A stretch of DNA of 22,741 nt, taken from the NCBI GenBank assembly GCA_903927495.1, contig CAIYNH010000185.1, positions 1-22,741 on the forward strand. The letters are read 5' to 3'. The notes under the pieces are model-generated. The model ran no database searches. It was given only the letters and a program-made list of their open reading frames with translations, and was not told the origin of the DNA. Source of the DNA: an uncultured beta proteobacterium. GTDB lineage: Bacteria; Pseudomonadota; Gammaproteobacteria; Burkholderiales; Burkholderiaceae_C. Shown piece after piece: positions 1 to 8,266 of the stretch; the stretch's first letter is position 1; every line of letters begins with the position of its first letter. A program made the position numbers and the translations under genes.

Positions 1-3000
1 GGCAAGAAGCCGATTCAGGCTTATCTGGACATCGACGACATCATCCATATTGCCAAAGAGGCGAATGTCGATGCCATTCACCCTGGCTACGGCTTCCTGT
101 CTGAAAACCCGGACTTCGCCGATGCCTGCGCAGCAGCCGGGATCGCCTTCATCGGCCCCAAAGGTGATGTCATGCGGACCCTGGGCAATAAGGTGGCAGC
201 CCGTGCGGTCGCGGTCGCTGCGGGGGTACCGGTCGTGCCTGCGACTAGCGCGCTTCCCAACGATATTGAAGGTGCCAAGGCAATGGCGTTGACAGTGGGT
301 TACCCGCTCATGCTCAAAGCCAGTTGGGGTGGCGGTGGGCGTGGGATGCGGGTCATCGAGACCGAGGCCGATTTGGCACCCATGATGGAACTGGCCAAAC
401 GCGAGGCACTGGCCGCTTTTGGCAATGATGAGGTTTATCTTGAAAAATTGGTGCGACGCGCCCGTCATGTGGAAGTTCAGGTGCTGGGTGACAAACACGG
501 CAATTTGGTGCACCTGTTTGAGCGTGACTGCTCAGTGCAGCGGCGCAACCAGAAGGTAGTTGAGCGAGCACCCGCTCCTTACATGGATGAAGTGAGCCGC
601 CAGGAGCTGTGTGAATCCGCCCTGCGACTGGCCCGCGCAGCTCACTACAGCCATGCAGGAACTGTCGAGTATTTGTATGACGTTGACAGCGGCAAGTATT
701 ACTTCATCGAGGTCAACCCACGCATTCAGGTCGAGCACACCGTCACAGAGCAGGTGACCGGCGTTGACATTGTGAAGGCCCAGATTCGCGTCACTGAGGG
801 CGCACGGGTCGGTGCTGAAGACTCATTTATCCCGTTCCAACAAGACATCAGCCTGCGCGGCCATGCGCTGCAATGCCGCGTCACCACCGAAGACCCGGAA
901 AATAGCTTTACCCCAGACTATGGTCGGATCGCGGTCTACCGAAGTGCTGCCGGTTTCGGCATTCGCCTGGATGCGGGCACCGCCTACGCCGGGGCGGTCA
1001 TCACACCGTATTACGACTCACTGCTGGTTAAAGTAACGGCCTGGGGGCATACACCTGACGAAGCGGCTGCACGCATGGATCGGGCTCTGCGTGAATTTCG
1101 GGTGCGCGGTCTGTCCACTAACCTGCAGTTTCTTGAAAACGTCATCGCCCATCCGCTGTTTCGCTCGGGCGAATGCACTACACGTTTTATCGACACCACG
1201 CCTGAGCTATTCAACTTTCAGAAAAGGCGGGACCGGGCAACCCGCCTACTCAAGTTCCTGGGCGATGTGGCCATCAACGGTAACCCGGAGATGAAGGGCC
1301 GGGTATTGCCAAATTTGCCACTGTCGATGACGGTCAAACCGGTTCTCGATCTTTGTGCACCCATTCCCCCAGGTACGCGTGAGCGCTTGAAAGTACTTGG
1401 CCCAAAGCAGTTCGCACAGTGGATGAAAGAACAGCCGCAAGTGCTGCTGACCGACACCACCATGCGTGACGCACACCAGTCGCTCTTTGCCACCCGCATG
1501 CGAACCAGCGACATGACCGCCATTGCGCCGTATTACGCGCGTATGTTGCCGCAACTTTTCTCGTTGGAATGCTGGGGCGGTGCGACGTTCGATGTGGCGC
1601 TGCGCTTCTTGAAAGAAGACCCATGGGAGCGGCTCACCCGCTTGCGCGAAGCCACCCCAAATATTCTGTTCCAGATGCTGCTGCGCGCCTCCAACGCGGT
1701 CGGGTATACCAACTATGCCGACAACGTGGTGCGCTACTTTGTCCAGCAGGCAGCCAGCAACGGGATCGACGTGTTCCGGGTCTTTGACTCACTCAACTGG
1801 GTCGACAACATGCGCGTGGCGATGGACGCTGTGATCGAGACCGGTGCCCTGTGCGAAGGCACACTGTGCTACACCGGCGATTTGTTTGATGCCAAACGCA
1901 GCAAGTACGACCTCAAATATTACGTCGGCCTGGCCAAGCAGCTCGAAAAAGCGGGTGCGCACATTCTTGGCATCAAGGACATGGCGGGCGTTTGCAAGCC
2001 GCGCGCCGCGCATGAACTGGTGCGCGTGCTGAAACAAGAGGTGGGTTTGCCAATCCACTTCCACACCCATGACACCAGTGGCATCTCAGGTGCCTCGGTG
2101 CTGGCGGCGATTGACGCGGGTTGCGATGCGGTGGATGGTGCACTCGATGCCATGAGCGGCCTGACCTCGCAACCCAACCTGGGCTCTATCGCCGCCGCCC
2201 TGTCGGGTTCGGCGCGCGATCCGGGTCTGGACCTGAAGGCCATGCAGGCACTGTCGCATTACTGGGAAGGCGTGCGACGCGCCTATGTGCCGTTCGAGGC
2301 CGACATTCGTTGTGGCACCTCTGATGTCTACAACCACGAAATGCCAGGTGGCCAGTACACCAACCTGCGCGAACAAGCCCGCGCCATGGGCCTGGAGCAC
2401 CGCTGGCCTGAAGTTTCTAAAGCTTATGCTGATGTCAACATTTTGTTTGGAGACATCGTTAAAGTCACGCCAACTTCCAAGGTGGTAGGCGACATGGCAC
2501 TGTTTATGGTCGCCAACGACCTGAAACCCCAGGATGTCAGCAATCCGGCGCGCGACGTGACGTTTCCGGAATCAGTCATCTCGCTGTTCAAGGGTGAACT
2601 TGGTTTTCCACCGGATGGCTTCCCAAAAGCACTGGAAAAGAAAGTACTGCGTGGCGAAGCACCGATGCCGGGCCGAGCGGGTGACCTTCTGCCAGAAGTC
2701 GATCTGCAAGCCAAACGCAAGGAGGCAGAGCACATCGTTGGCCGCCAGATCAGCGACACTGATTTGGCCTCCTACCTGATGTACCCTAAAGTCTTCAAGG
2801 ACTACGCCGAGCACCGCCGCGAGTTCAGCGATGTCTCGCTCTTACCCACGTCGCCATTCTTCTATGGCTTGCTCGACCGCGAAGAAATCGCCATCGACAT
2901 CGACAAGGGCAAGACACTGGTGGTGCGCCAGACAGGCCGCTCTGACACGGTTGACGAAGAAGGCAAGATCAAGGTGTTTTTTGAACTCAACGGCCAACCA

Positions 3001-3285
3001 CGAACGGTGCGTGTACACAAAGCAGGACTGGCGGGCGCTGGCAAAACCAAACCCAAGGCCGAGGAAGGCAACCCCAAACACGTGGGCGCGCCAATGCCCG
3101 GCATGGTGGTGACGGTGGCGGTGAAAGTTGGGCAGAAGGTATTAAAGGGTGCCTCGCTGCTGTCAATTGAAGCCATGAAAATGGAGACCATGCTGACTGC
3201 CGAGCGCGATGCAACCGTGCATGCGGTGCATGTCCGCACTGGTGAAACAGTCAATGCCAAGGACTTACTGCTTGAATTGACCTGA
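1..3285 (+). CDS. pyc: Pyruvate carboxylase, single chain (5' end cut by window edge)
   Basis: Biotin-dependent enzyme that carboxylates pyruvate to oxaloacetate with ATP and bicarbonate, a cytosolic anaplerotic step. The frame is open from base 1, so the true start lies upstream. The visible 1094 residues compare with about 1150 for the family, so roughly 55-60 are missing. Domains in order: biotin carboxylase with the ATP-grasp glycine loop GGGGRGM (about nt 330-350), FERDCSVQRRNQK (about nt 520-560) and EVNPRIQVEHT (about nt 709-741); carboxyltransferase starting at TDTTMRDAHQS (about nt 1450-1480), with GIKDMAG and HFHTHDTSG near nt 1970-2080; C-terminal biotinyl domain with EAMKMET, whose biotin-accepting Lys codon is 3178-3180. 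The fusion of carboxylase, transferase and biotin domains on one chain rules out separate acetyl- or propionyl-CoA carboxylase subunits. No frameshift is seen. The next gene is convergent, so this is probably the last gene of its transcript. Confidence 0.96.
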   Translation, partial: GKKPIQAYLDIDDIIHIAKEANVDAIHPGYGFLSENPDFADACAAAGIAFIGPKGDVMRTLGNKVAARAVAVAAGVPVVPATSALPNDIEGAKAMALTVGYPLMLKASWGGGGRGMRVIETEADLAPMMELAKREALAAFGNDEVYLEKLVRRARHVEVQVLGDKHGNLVHLFERDCSVQRRNQKVVERAPAPYMDEVSRQELCESALRLARAAHYSHAGTVEYLYDVDSGKYYFIEVNPRIQVEHTVTEQVTGVDIVKAQIRVTEGARVGAEDSFIPFQQDISLRGHALQCRVTTEDPENSFTPDYGRIAVYRSAAGFGIRLDAGTAYAGAVITPYYDSLLVKVTAWGHTPDEAAARMDRALREFRVRGLSTNLQFLENVIAHPLFRSGECTTRFIDTTPELFNFQKRRDRATRLLKFLGDVAINGNPEMKGRVLPNLPLSMTVKPVLDLCAPIPPGTRERLKVLGPKQFAQWMKEQPQVLLTDTTMRDAHQSLFATRMRTSDMTAIAPYYARMLPQLFSLECWGGATFDVALRFLKEDPWERLTRLREATPNILFQMLLRASNAVGYTNYADNVVRYFVQQAASNGIDVFRVFDSLNWVDNMRVAMDAVIETGALCEGTLCYTGDLFDAKRSKYDLKYYVGLAKQLEKAGAHILGIKDMAGVCKPRAAHELVRVLKQEVGLPIHFHTHDTSGISGASVLAAIDAGCDAVDGALDAMSGLTSQPNLGSIAAALSGSARDPGLDLKAMQALSHYWEGVRRAYVPFEADIRCGTSDVYNHEMPGGQYTNLREQARAMGLEHRWPEVSKAYADVNILFGDIVKVTPTSKVVGDMALFMVANDLKPQDVSNPARDVTFPESVISLFKGELGFPPDGFPKALEKKVLRGEAPMPGRAGDLLPEVDLQAKRKEAEHIVGRQISDTDLASYLMYPKVFKDYAEHRREFSDVSLLPTSPFFYGLLDREEIAIDIDKGKTLVVRQTGRSDTVDEEGKIKVFFELNGQPRTVRVHKAGLAGAGKTKPKAEEGNPKHVGAPMPGMVVTVAVKVGQKVLKGASLLSIEAMKMETMLTAERDATVHAVHVRTGETVNAKDLLLELT

Positions 3286-3355
3286 TCCGGCTTGACAGAA
3301 ATTCGCTCGACCACGGATCTCTTCCATGGGAATGGACTTAACCGGTTTAACCCAT

Positions 3356-3395
3356 AAAAAAACGCGGTGGCTGTCGATGAAGACAAGCACCGCGT
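3356..3395 (-). terminator. Intrinsic terminator for the small exported protein gene
   Basis: On the minus strand a hairpin with an 8-bp perfect outer stem (ACGCGGTG at 3362-3369 against CACCGCGT at 3388-3395) extends inward by further short pairings (CTGTC against GACAAG with a bulge). It is followed directly by seven T residues (plus-strand A run 3356-3362). It lies 21 bases past the stop of the minus-strand gene. On the plus strand no T run follows, so it would end pyc transcripts less well. Confidence 0.8.
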
Positions 3396-3415
3396 CAGCG
3401 ATTAATCTGGGTGTA

Positions 3416-3679
3416 TCAGGCAGCAGGTTTGGCCGCAGCCTTTTTAGCATGGGCTTTTTTAGCCTTGTGCTTGGATTTGGGTTTAGCAGCTGCATCTTTG
3501 GGGTCGGCAACCGGGGTGGTTTTACCCATAGATGCGGGCTTTGCCATGGCATCGGTCGGGGCCGCAGTTGTTGCGGGGGCCATCGCTTTAGGGGCCGCTG
3601 CGGCAGGAGCCTGAGCGAACGAAGCGCCGGCAACGGCCGCAAACAATACGGTAGCAATCACGGATTTGATATTCATCAT
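3416..3679 (-). CDS. Small exported Ala/Lys-rich protein
   Basis: Encodes 87 residues that I cannot assign to a named family. Residues 1-22 look like a Sec signal peptide: MMNIK, a hydrophobic stretch, then ASFA before QAP, giving a likely cut after AFA-type residues near 22. The mature part is low in complexity: an Ala/Pro-rich segment, a short middle containing DPKDAAAKPK, and a Lys/Ala/His tail (KHKAKKAHAKKAAAKPAA). The tail recalls histone-like or acid-shock (Asr-like) proteins in composition only. Two adjacent ATG codons (3679 and 3676) could start it, and neither has a strong Shine-Dalgarno, the upstream bases being GAGTACCTCCC. A clear intrinsic terminator downstream supports it being a real, separately transcribed gene. 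It is convergent with pyc and divergent from the SDR gene. Confidence 0.7.
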   Translation of the reverse strand: MMNIKSVIATVLFAAVAGASFAQAPAAAAPKAMAPATTAAPTDAMAKPASMGKTTPVADPKDAAAKPKSKHKAKKAHAKKAAAKPAA

Positions 3680-3871
3680 GGGAGGTACTCACTCATCAAT
3701 CGACAGTCTCAGTGGCTCGGACCGTCATAAGCGAGCCCAAATTTGGTTCGGGCTTGCACCCACAACGCCACGGTTTGAGAATGGTTGACAGTCGGTACCT
3801 TTCTTTTCGTGGCGCACAAAACGCGCTAGCCGATGCCATGCGCTCTGACACCCCGTGGCTGCGTTACGAGC

Positions 3872-3894
3872 GGCCATCACGATTTGTGATGGCC
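3872..3894. promoter_or_regulatory. Perfect 9-bp inverted repeat upstream of the SDR gene
   Basis: GGCCATCAC (3872-3880) and GTGATGGCC (3886-3894) form a perfect inverted repeat around the 5-base centre GATTT. It lies 79 bases before the SDR start, in the 294-base gap between two divergent genes. No T run follows, so it is not a standard terminator. It could be an operator for a dimeric regulator or a hairpin in the mRNA leader. A second, shorter repeat, AGCCC(N11)GGGCT, lies near 3734-3754. The rest of the gap shows no convincing gene. Confidence 0.45.
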
Positions 3895-3973
3895 TCATGC
3901 CACCGCCAGCCTGTTGCTGCTGTGGGTTGGCGCTTACAGTAGCAGCTTCATCACAACCACAAGAGGAGACTGC

Positions 3974-4729
3974 ATGGACATGCAACTATCAGACAAGACC
4001 GCCCTGGTGACCGGGGGCAGTACCGGCATTGGCCGAGGTATTGCGCTGGCGCTGGCTGCCGAGGGGGTGCGCGTGGCCATTTCAGCCCGCCGCGTACCGT
4101 TGCTCGAAGCGGTGGCCAATGAAATTGCGGCAGCAGGTGGCAAGCCACCGATCATCATCGAGTCTGATTTGTACGCCGAAGATGCGGCGCAGCGGTTGGC
4201 CCTGGCGGCAATCTCCGGCTTGGGGCATGTCGACATTCTGGTCAACAACGCGGGGGGCTCGCGCAGCTTCAAGGAACTGCACGTTGATGAAGAGCGCTGG
4301 CAGGAAGCCATCACGCTGAATTTTCACCGTCCGCGCCAAGTGGCCGATGCGCTGATTGACCAGATGATTGCGCGCAAATGGGGCCGCATCATCAACATCA
4401 CCGGCAAGAGTGAGCCCGATCACACCAATGGCGCGTTTTGCGCCAAAGCCGGCATCCACAGTTGGGCCAAAGGCTTGTCGCGCATGGTCGGGCCACATGG
4501 TGTGACCGTGAATTGCGTCCCACCCGGGCGCATTCACTCGGAACAGATTTTCCGTAACTACACCCCCGAATACCGTCAGTGGCAATGCGACAACGAGATT
4601 CCCATGGGCCGCTATGGCGAACCCGAAGACATGGCCGATCTGGTGACTTTTCTGGCCAGTCCACGCGCCAGCTACATCACCGGTGCCGTGATCCCGGTCG
4701 ATGGCGGTTTGCGCCGCTATCAGTTTTAA
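3974..4729 (+). CDS. SDR-family protein lacking the catalytic Tyr
   Basis: A 251-residue short-chain dehydrogenase/reductase fold protein. The start at 3974 is chosen because GAGGAG (3963-3968) sits just upstream and the protein then begins directly at the Rossmann strand; an upstream in-frame ATG at 3914 would add 20 residues unlike the family. The nucleotide loop TGGSTGIG is at 13-20 and NNAG at 91-94. The C-terminal GAVIPVDGG is typical of 3-oxoacyl-ACP reductase-like members. The active site is unusual: the usual Ser region reads NITGKSEP (141-148), and the usual YxxxK reads AFCAK, so position 154 is Ala while Lys158 remains. Some SDR subgroups with a KSEP...FxAK signature share this, so it is probably a subgroup trait and not damage. 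Substrate is unknown. It is followed 96 bases later by the TRAP receptor and may be the first gene of the acid-utilisation cluster. Confidence 0.88.
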   Translation: MDMQLSDKTALVTGGSTGIGRGIALALAAEGVRVAISARRVPLLEAVANEIAAAGGKPPIIIESDLYAEDAAQRLALAAISGLGHVDILVNNAGGSRSFKELHVDEERWQEAITLNFHRPRQVADALIDQMIARKWGRIINITGKSEPDHTNGAFCAKAGIHSWAKGLSRMVGPHGVTVNCVPPGRIHSEQIFRNYTPEYRQWQCDNEIPMGRYGEPEDMADLVTFLASPRASYITGAVIPVDGGLRRYQF

Positions 4730-4825
4730 AGCGCATACCAATAACAACAGCGTCCCAAGCAAGCGCACAGGTGCTCGACAATGCGAGGCTGCGTCATTGC
4801 GTAATTATCTAAACGGAGACAACCC

Positions 4826-5818
4826 ATGAAATTGCTATTAACCCTGGCTGCGGCCACCGGATTTTTGCTGGCATTGCCGACTTGGGCCGAAGAGCCCATT
4901 GTCATCAAGTTTTCCCACGTGGCTGCGGTCGATACCCCCAAGGGACAAGCGGCTGCTTTTTTCAAGAAGCGGGCCGAAGAGCGTACCAAAGGCCGGGTCA
5001 AGGTTGAGTTGTTCCCCAACAGCATGCTTTTCAAGGACAAGGAAGAACTTGAAGCACTGCAAATTGGCACGGTGCAAATGCTGGCCCCCGTGCCGGGAAA
5101 ATTCGGTCCGGCTGGGATCAAGGAATTTGAGGTGTTTGATCTGCCCTACATGTTCCCCAATGAAGATGCCTTGCACCGGGTAACGCGCGGCCCATTGGGT
5201 GCCTCCTTGCTGAAAAAGCTCGAGCCCAATGGTTATGTAGGTTTGTCCTATTGGGATGCCGGTTTTCGTATCTTGAGCGCCAACCGGCCCGTGCATGTGC
5301 CCGAAGATGCTCGTGGCTTGAAGATTCGCATCAGTTCTTCCAAGGTGAATCAAGCCATCTTCAAATCTATCGGTGCCATGCCCCAAACCATGGCATTTTC
5401 CGAGGTCTATCAAGCTCTGCAGACCGGTGTCGTCGATGGTGCTGACGGCAACATGCCCAATCTTTACACCCAAAAGCAGTTTGAAGTGCAAAAGCACGTC
5501 ACCATGACCAACCACACCTTCAGTGGCTATGTGGTGGTCACGAACAAGGCGTTCTGGGACAAACTACCCGCTGACATTCGCACCGAACTGAATGCGGCAA
5601 TGAAAGAAGCAACCGAGTACAACGACAAGATTGCAGAAGAAGACAACGTAAAAGCCATCGCCGCGATCAAAGCCACGGGTAAAACCACCATTTACACCCC
5701 GACACCGCAAGAAAAAGCTCTGTGGGTCAAGGCCATGCTGCCGGTGCAGGAGGAAATGGCACCCCGCATTGGCAAAGACCTGATCGAAGCCATACGCAAA
5801 GAAGCCAACGCCAAGTAA
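4826..5818 (+). CDS. TRAP transporter periplasmic substrate-binding protein (DctP family)
   Basis: A 330-residue extracytoplasmic receptor for tripartite ATP-independent periplasmic transport, which captures organic acids in the periplasm. Residues 1-21 form a Sec signal peptide (MKLLLTLAAATGF, then ending TWA before EEP). The start has CGGAGA at 4814-4819. Family marks are the GLKIR segment whose Arg169 normally clamps the substrate carboxylate, QALQTGVVDGADGN (196-209), and the Trp-rich SGYVVVTNKAFW region. No DctQ or DctM membrane subunit follows: the next gene is a LysR regulator only 15 bases downstream. The receptor must therefore either borrow permease subunits encoded elsewhere or act in sensing. 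The tcuAB neighbours suggest a tricarboxylate-type ligand such as tricarballylate or aconitate, but the sequence does not prove this. Confidence 0.93.
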   Translation: MKLLLTLAAATGFLLALPTWAEEPIVIKFSHVAAVDTPKGQAAAFFKKRAEERTKGRVKVELFPNSMLFKDKEELEALQIGTVQMLAPVPGKFGPAGIKEFEVFDLPYMFPNEDALHRVTRGPLGASLLKKLEPNGYVGLSYWDAGFRILSANRPVHVPEDARGLKIRISSSKVNQAIFKSIGAMPQTMAFSEVYQALQTGVVDGADGNMPNLYTQKQFEVQKHVTMTNHTFSGYVVVTNKAFWDKLPADIRTELNAAMKEATEYNDKIAEEDNVKAIAAIKATGKTTIYTPTPQEKALWVKAMLPVQEEMAPRIGKDLIEAIRKEANAK

Positions 5819-5833
5819 TTGGCGGCAGCCGGC

Positions 5834-6784
5834 ATGGAACTCAAGCAACTGCGCTATTTTGTGAAGGTGGTGGAACTGGGCAGCATGACCCGGGCCGCGC
5901 TGGATCTGGGATTGGTGCAGTCGGGCTTGAGTCAGCAAATCAGTCGTCTGGAAAGTGAGTTGAGCACCCGATTGCTGCAACGCAGCCCGAAAGGGGTGAC
6001 CGCCACCGAAGCGGGTCTGGCGTTTTACCGCGAAGCGCAACTCACACTGCGCCATGCCGACCAGGCCATGCGTGCTGCGCAGCATGCAAGGCTGACGGGC
6101 ACAGTCAGCGTCGGACTGGCACCCACCACTGCCGCCGTGTTGGGTTTGCCGCTCATGCGTGCCATGCGTGGACGCTACCCGGACGTGCGCCTGCACATGG
6201 TGGAGAGTCTCTCAGGCCATCTGACGGCCATGCTGAATGCCCGTCAACTGGACCTGGCCGTGTTGTTTGACTCACGTTTACGCAGCCGCGACAACCTGAA
6301 AACTGCCAGCCGTTGGTGTGTGACTGCGCTGCTCGAAGAAGACTTGTTTTTTATTTCAGCACGTGCCCATACCCGCAGTGACATGCCCAAGATCCTGGAT
6401 TTAGCACAACTGAAAGATGAAGCGCTGATTTTGCCCACGGGGCCCCACGGGCTGCGCAGTACTCTGGACGCGGCCTTTGCCACAGCCCGCGTAACGCCCA
6501 ACGTGGTGCTGGAAATTGACTCATTGGCGATGCTGATGGATGCCGTGGGCGACGGACTTGGGGCCACGTTGCAGCCCGGTTCCGCTCTGGCCCGGTTTAG
6601 CGATGCTGGTCAACGCTTTCACATGGCGCGCATTTCAGATCCACTGGTCAGACGGCAAAATTTGTTGTGCAGTCTGGCCGACGATGAGTTGTCGCCCGCG
6701 GCCCTGGCAACACGCGTGGTCTTGCTCGACTGCGCCCGCACCCTGGTGCGCCAGGGTGACTGGTTCGGCGCCAGCTTGAGTTGA
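5834..6784 (+). CDS. LysR-family transcriptional regulator, probable regulator of the tcu cluster
   Basis: A 316-residue LysR-type regulator. The start is set at ATG 5834, giving MELKQLRYFVKV, the standard LysR opening; a TTG five codons earlier is possible but less likely. The winged helix-turn-helix covers about residues 1-60 (SMTRAALDLGLVQSGLSQQI at 17-36, then RLESELSTRLLQR), followed by an effector-binding domain from about residue 90. The N-terminus resembles Nac/TcuR-like regulators. It lies in the same direction between the TRAP receptor (15-base gap) and tcuA (30-base gap), so it is embedded in the operon and not divergent as many LysR genes are. In Salmonella, tcuABC is controlled by the LysR protein TcuR, which supports a similar role here by context. 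The effector is not known. Confidence 0.92.
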   Translation: MELKQLRYFVKVVELGSMTRAALDLGLVQSGLSQQISRLESELSTRLLQRSPKGVTATEAGLAFYREAQLTLRHADQAMRAAQHARLTGTVSVGLAPTTAAVLGLPLMRAMRGRYPDVRLHMVESLSGHLTAMLNARQLDLAVLFDSRLRSRDNLKTASRWCVTALLEEDLFFISARAHTRSDMPKILDLAQLKDEALILPTGPHGLRSTLDAAFATARVTPNVVLEIDSLAMLMDAVGDGLGATLQPGSALARFSDAGQRFHMARISDPLVRRQNLLCSLADDELSPAALATRVVLLDCARTLVRQGDWFGASLS

Positions 6785-6814
6785 GATTCATCGCAAAAAC
6801 GAAACGCACCTGAC

Positions 6815-8266
6815 ATGCAAACAATCCCTGAACTCGATGTGCTGGTGCTTGGCGGCGGCAATGCCGCGCTCTGTGCCGCCTTGATGGCCCGTGAGGCCGG
6901 CGCCAGCGTGCTGGTGCTCGAAGCCGCACCGCGAGCCTGGCGCGGCGGCAACTCGGCCCACACCCGCAACTTGCGCTGCATGCACGATGCGCCACAAGAC
7001 GTGCTGATGGAGGTCTATTCTGAAGAAGAGTTCTGGCAAGATTTGCTAAAAGTGACAGGCGGGTTAACCAACGAGTCGCTGGCGCGTTTGGTGATTCGCG
7101 CCAGCAGCACCTGCCGGCCCTGGATGCGCAGCCACGGCGTGCATTTTCAACCCTCGCTTTCCGGGGCACTGCATACCGCCCGCACCAATGCCTTTTTCAT
7201 GGGCGGCGGCAAGGCGCTCATGAACGCTTATTACCGCAGTGCCGAGGCCCTGGGGGTGCGCATACGCTATGAGTGCGTCGCTGATTGCCTGGAGGTGCGC
7301 GACGGACGATTTGTAGCAGCTGAAATGAATGTCAAGCAGTCCGATGGCAGCTTCCGGCGTGAGCGCATCACAGCCAAAGCCTGCGTCTTGGCCGCAGGGG
7401 GTTTTGAGTCCAACCGCGCTTGGTTGCGCCAGGCCTGGGGCCAAAACGGGCGAGGTGAATGGCCTGCCGACAATTTTTTGATCCGCGGCACCCGCTTCAA
7501 CCAGGGCGTGCTGTTGCGCCATATGCTTGATGAGCACCAGGCGGATGCCATTGGTGATGCCACGCAAGCCCACATGGTAGCCATTGATGCCCGCGCACCC
7601 CTGTACGACGGTGGCATTTGTACCCGCATTGACTGCGTATCACTGGGAGTCGTAGTCAACCGCGAAGCCCGACGGTTTTATGACGAGGGCGAAGATTTCT
7701 GGCCCAAACGCTATGCCATTTGGGGCCGTCTGGTGGCACAGCAGCCGGGGCAGGTGGGCTATTCGATCATCGATGCCAAGGCGGTGGGGCGCTTCATGCC
7801 ACCGGTATTTCCAGGTGTCAAGGCAGACACCTTGCCGGAACTGGCCAGGCTGCTGGGCTTGGACGAGCCGACCTTCATGCAAACCATGAACCACTACAAC
7901 GCAGCCTGCCGGGTCGGCACCTTTGACCATACGACGCTGGACGACTGCGCCACGAACAGCATCCTACCCGCCAAAACCCATTGGGCCCGCCCGATCGACA
8001 CCGCACCGTTTTACGGCTACGCCTTGCGCCCGGGTGTGACCTTTACCTACCTGGGCCTGAAAACCGACCACACCGCCGCCGTGCACTTTGGTGGTGTTGC
8101 CAGCCCCAACCTGTTTGTCGCCGGTGAAATGATGGCGGGCAACGTTTTGGGCAAGGGCTACACGGCGGGAGTAGGCATGTCTATTGGAACCGCCTTTGGC
8201 CGTATAGCGGGCACGCAGGCTGCACAGGCCGCTATTCAATCAGGAGCAATTCATGGAGCAGCTTGA
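6815..8266 (+). CDS. tcuA: FAD-dependent tricarballylate dehydrogenase TcuA
   Basis: A 483-residue flavoprotein of the succinate dehydrogenase/fumarate reductase flavoprotein family. The known TcuA reaction is oxidation of tricarballylate to cis-aconitate, which enters the citric acid cycle. The N-terminal FAD site is [20 protein letters not shown] (from about residue 9), followed by VLVLEAAP and the [13 protein letters not shown] segment typical of TcuA. The C-terminal FAD segment is [16 protein letters not shown]. Its 3' end overlaps the tcuB start by 14 bases, indicating translational coupling, and that pairing with a Fe-S/cytochrome partner is what separates TcuA from generic fumarate reductase-like proteins. 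The start has only a weak ribosome site. The substrate could be a related acid, since the assignment rests on family and neighbour. Confidence 0.9.
   Translation: MQTIPELDVLVLGGGNAALCAALMAREAGASVLVLEAAPRAWRGGNSAHTRNLRCMHDAPQDVLMEVYSEEEFWQDLLKVTGGLTNESLARLVIRASSTCRPWMRSHGVHFQPSLSGALHTARTNAFFMGGGKALMNAYYRSAEALGVRIRYECVADCLEVRDGRFVAAEMNVKQSDGSFRRERITAKACVLAAGGFESNRAWLRQAWGQNGRGEWPADNFLIRGTRFNQGVLLRHMLDEHQADAIGDATQAHMVAIDARAPLYDGGICTRIDCVSLGVVVNREARRFYDEGEDFWPKRYAIWGRLVAQQPGQVGYSIIDAKAVGRFMPPVFPGVKADTLPELARLLGLDEPTFMQTMNHYNAACRVGTFDHTTLDDCATNSILPAKTHWARPIDTAPFYGYALRPGVTFTYLGLKTDHTAAVHFGGVASPNLFVAGEMMAGNVLGKGYTAGVGMSIGTAFGRIAGTQAAQAAIQSGAIHGAA

Noticed and set aside
3712..3942. Plus-strand frame of 76 codons before the SDR gene
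   Set aside because: It covers the 23-bp palindrome and the likely promoter region, has no good ribosome site and no family resemblance.
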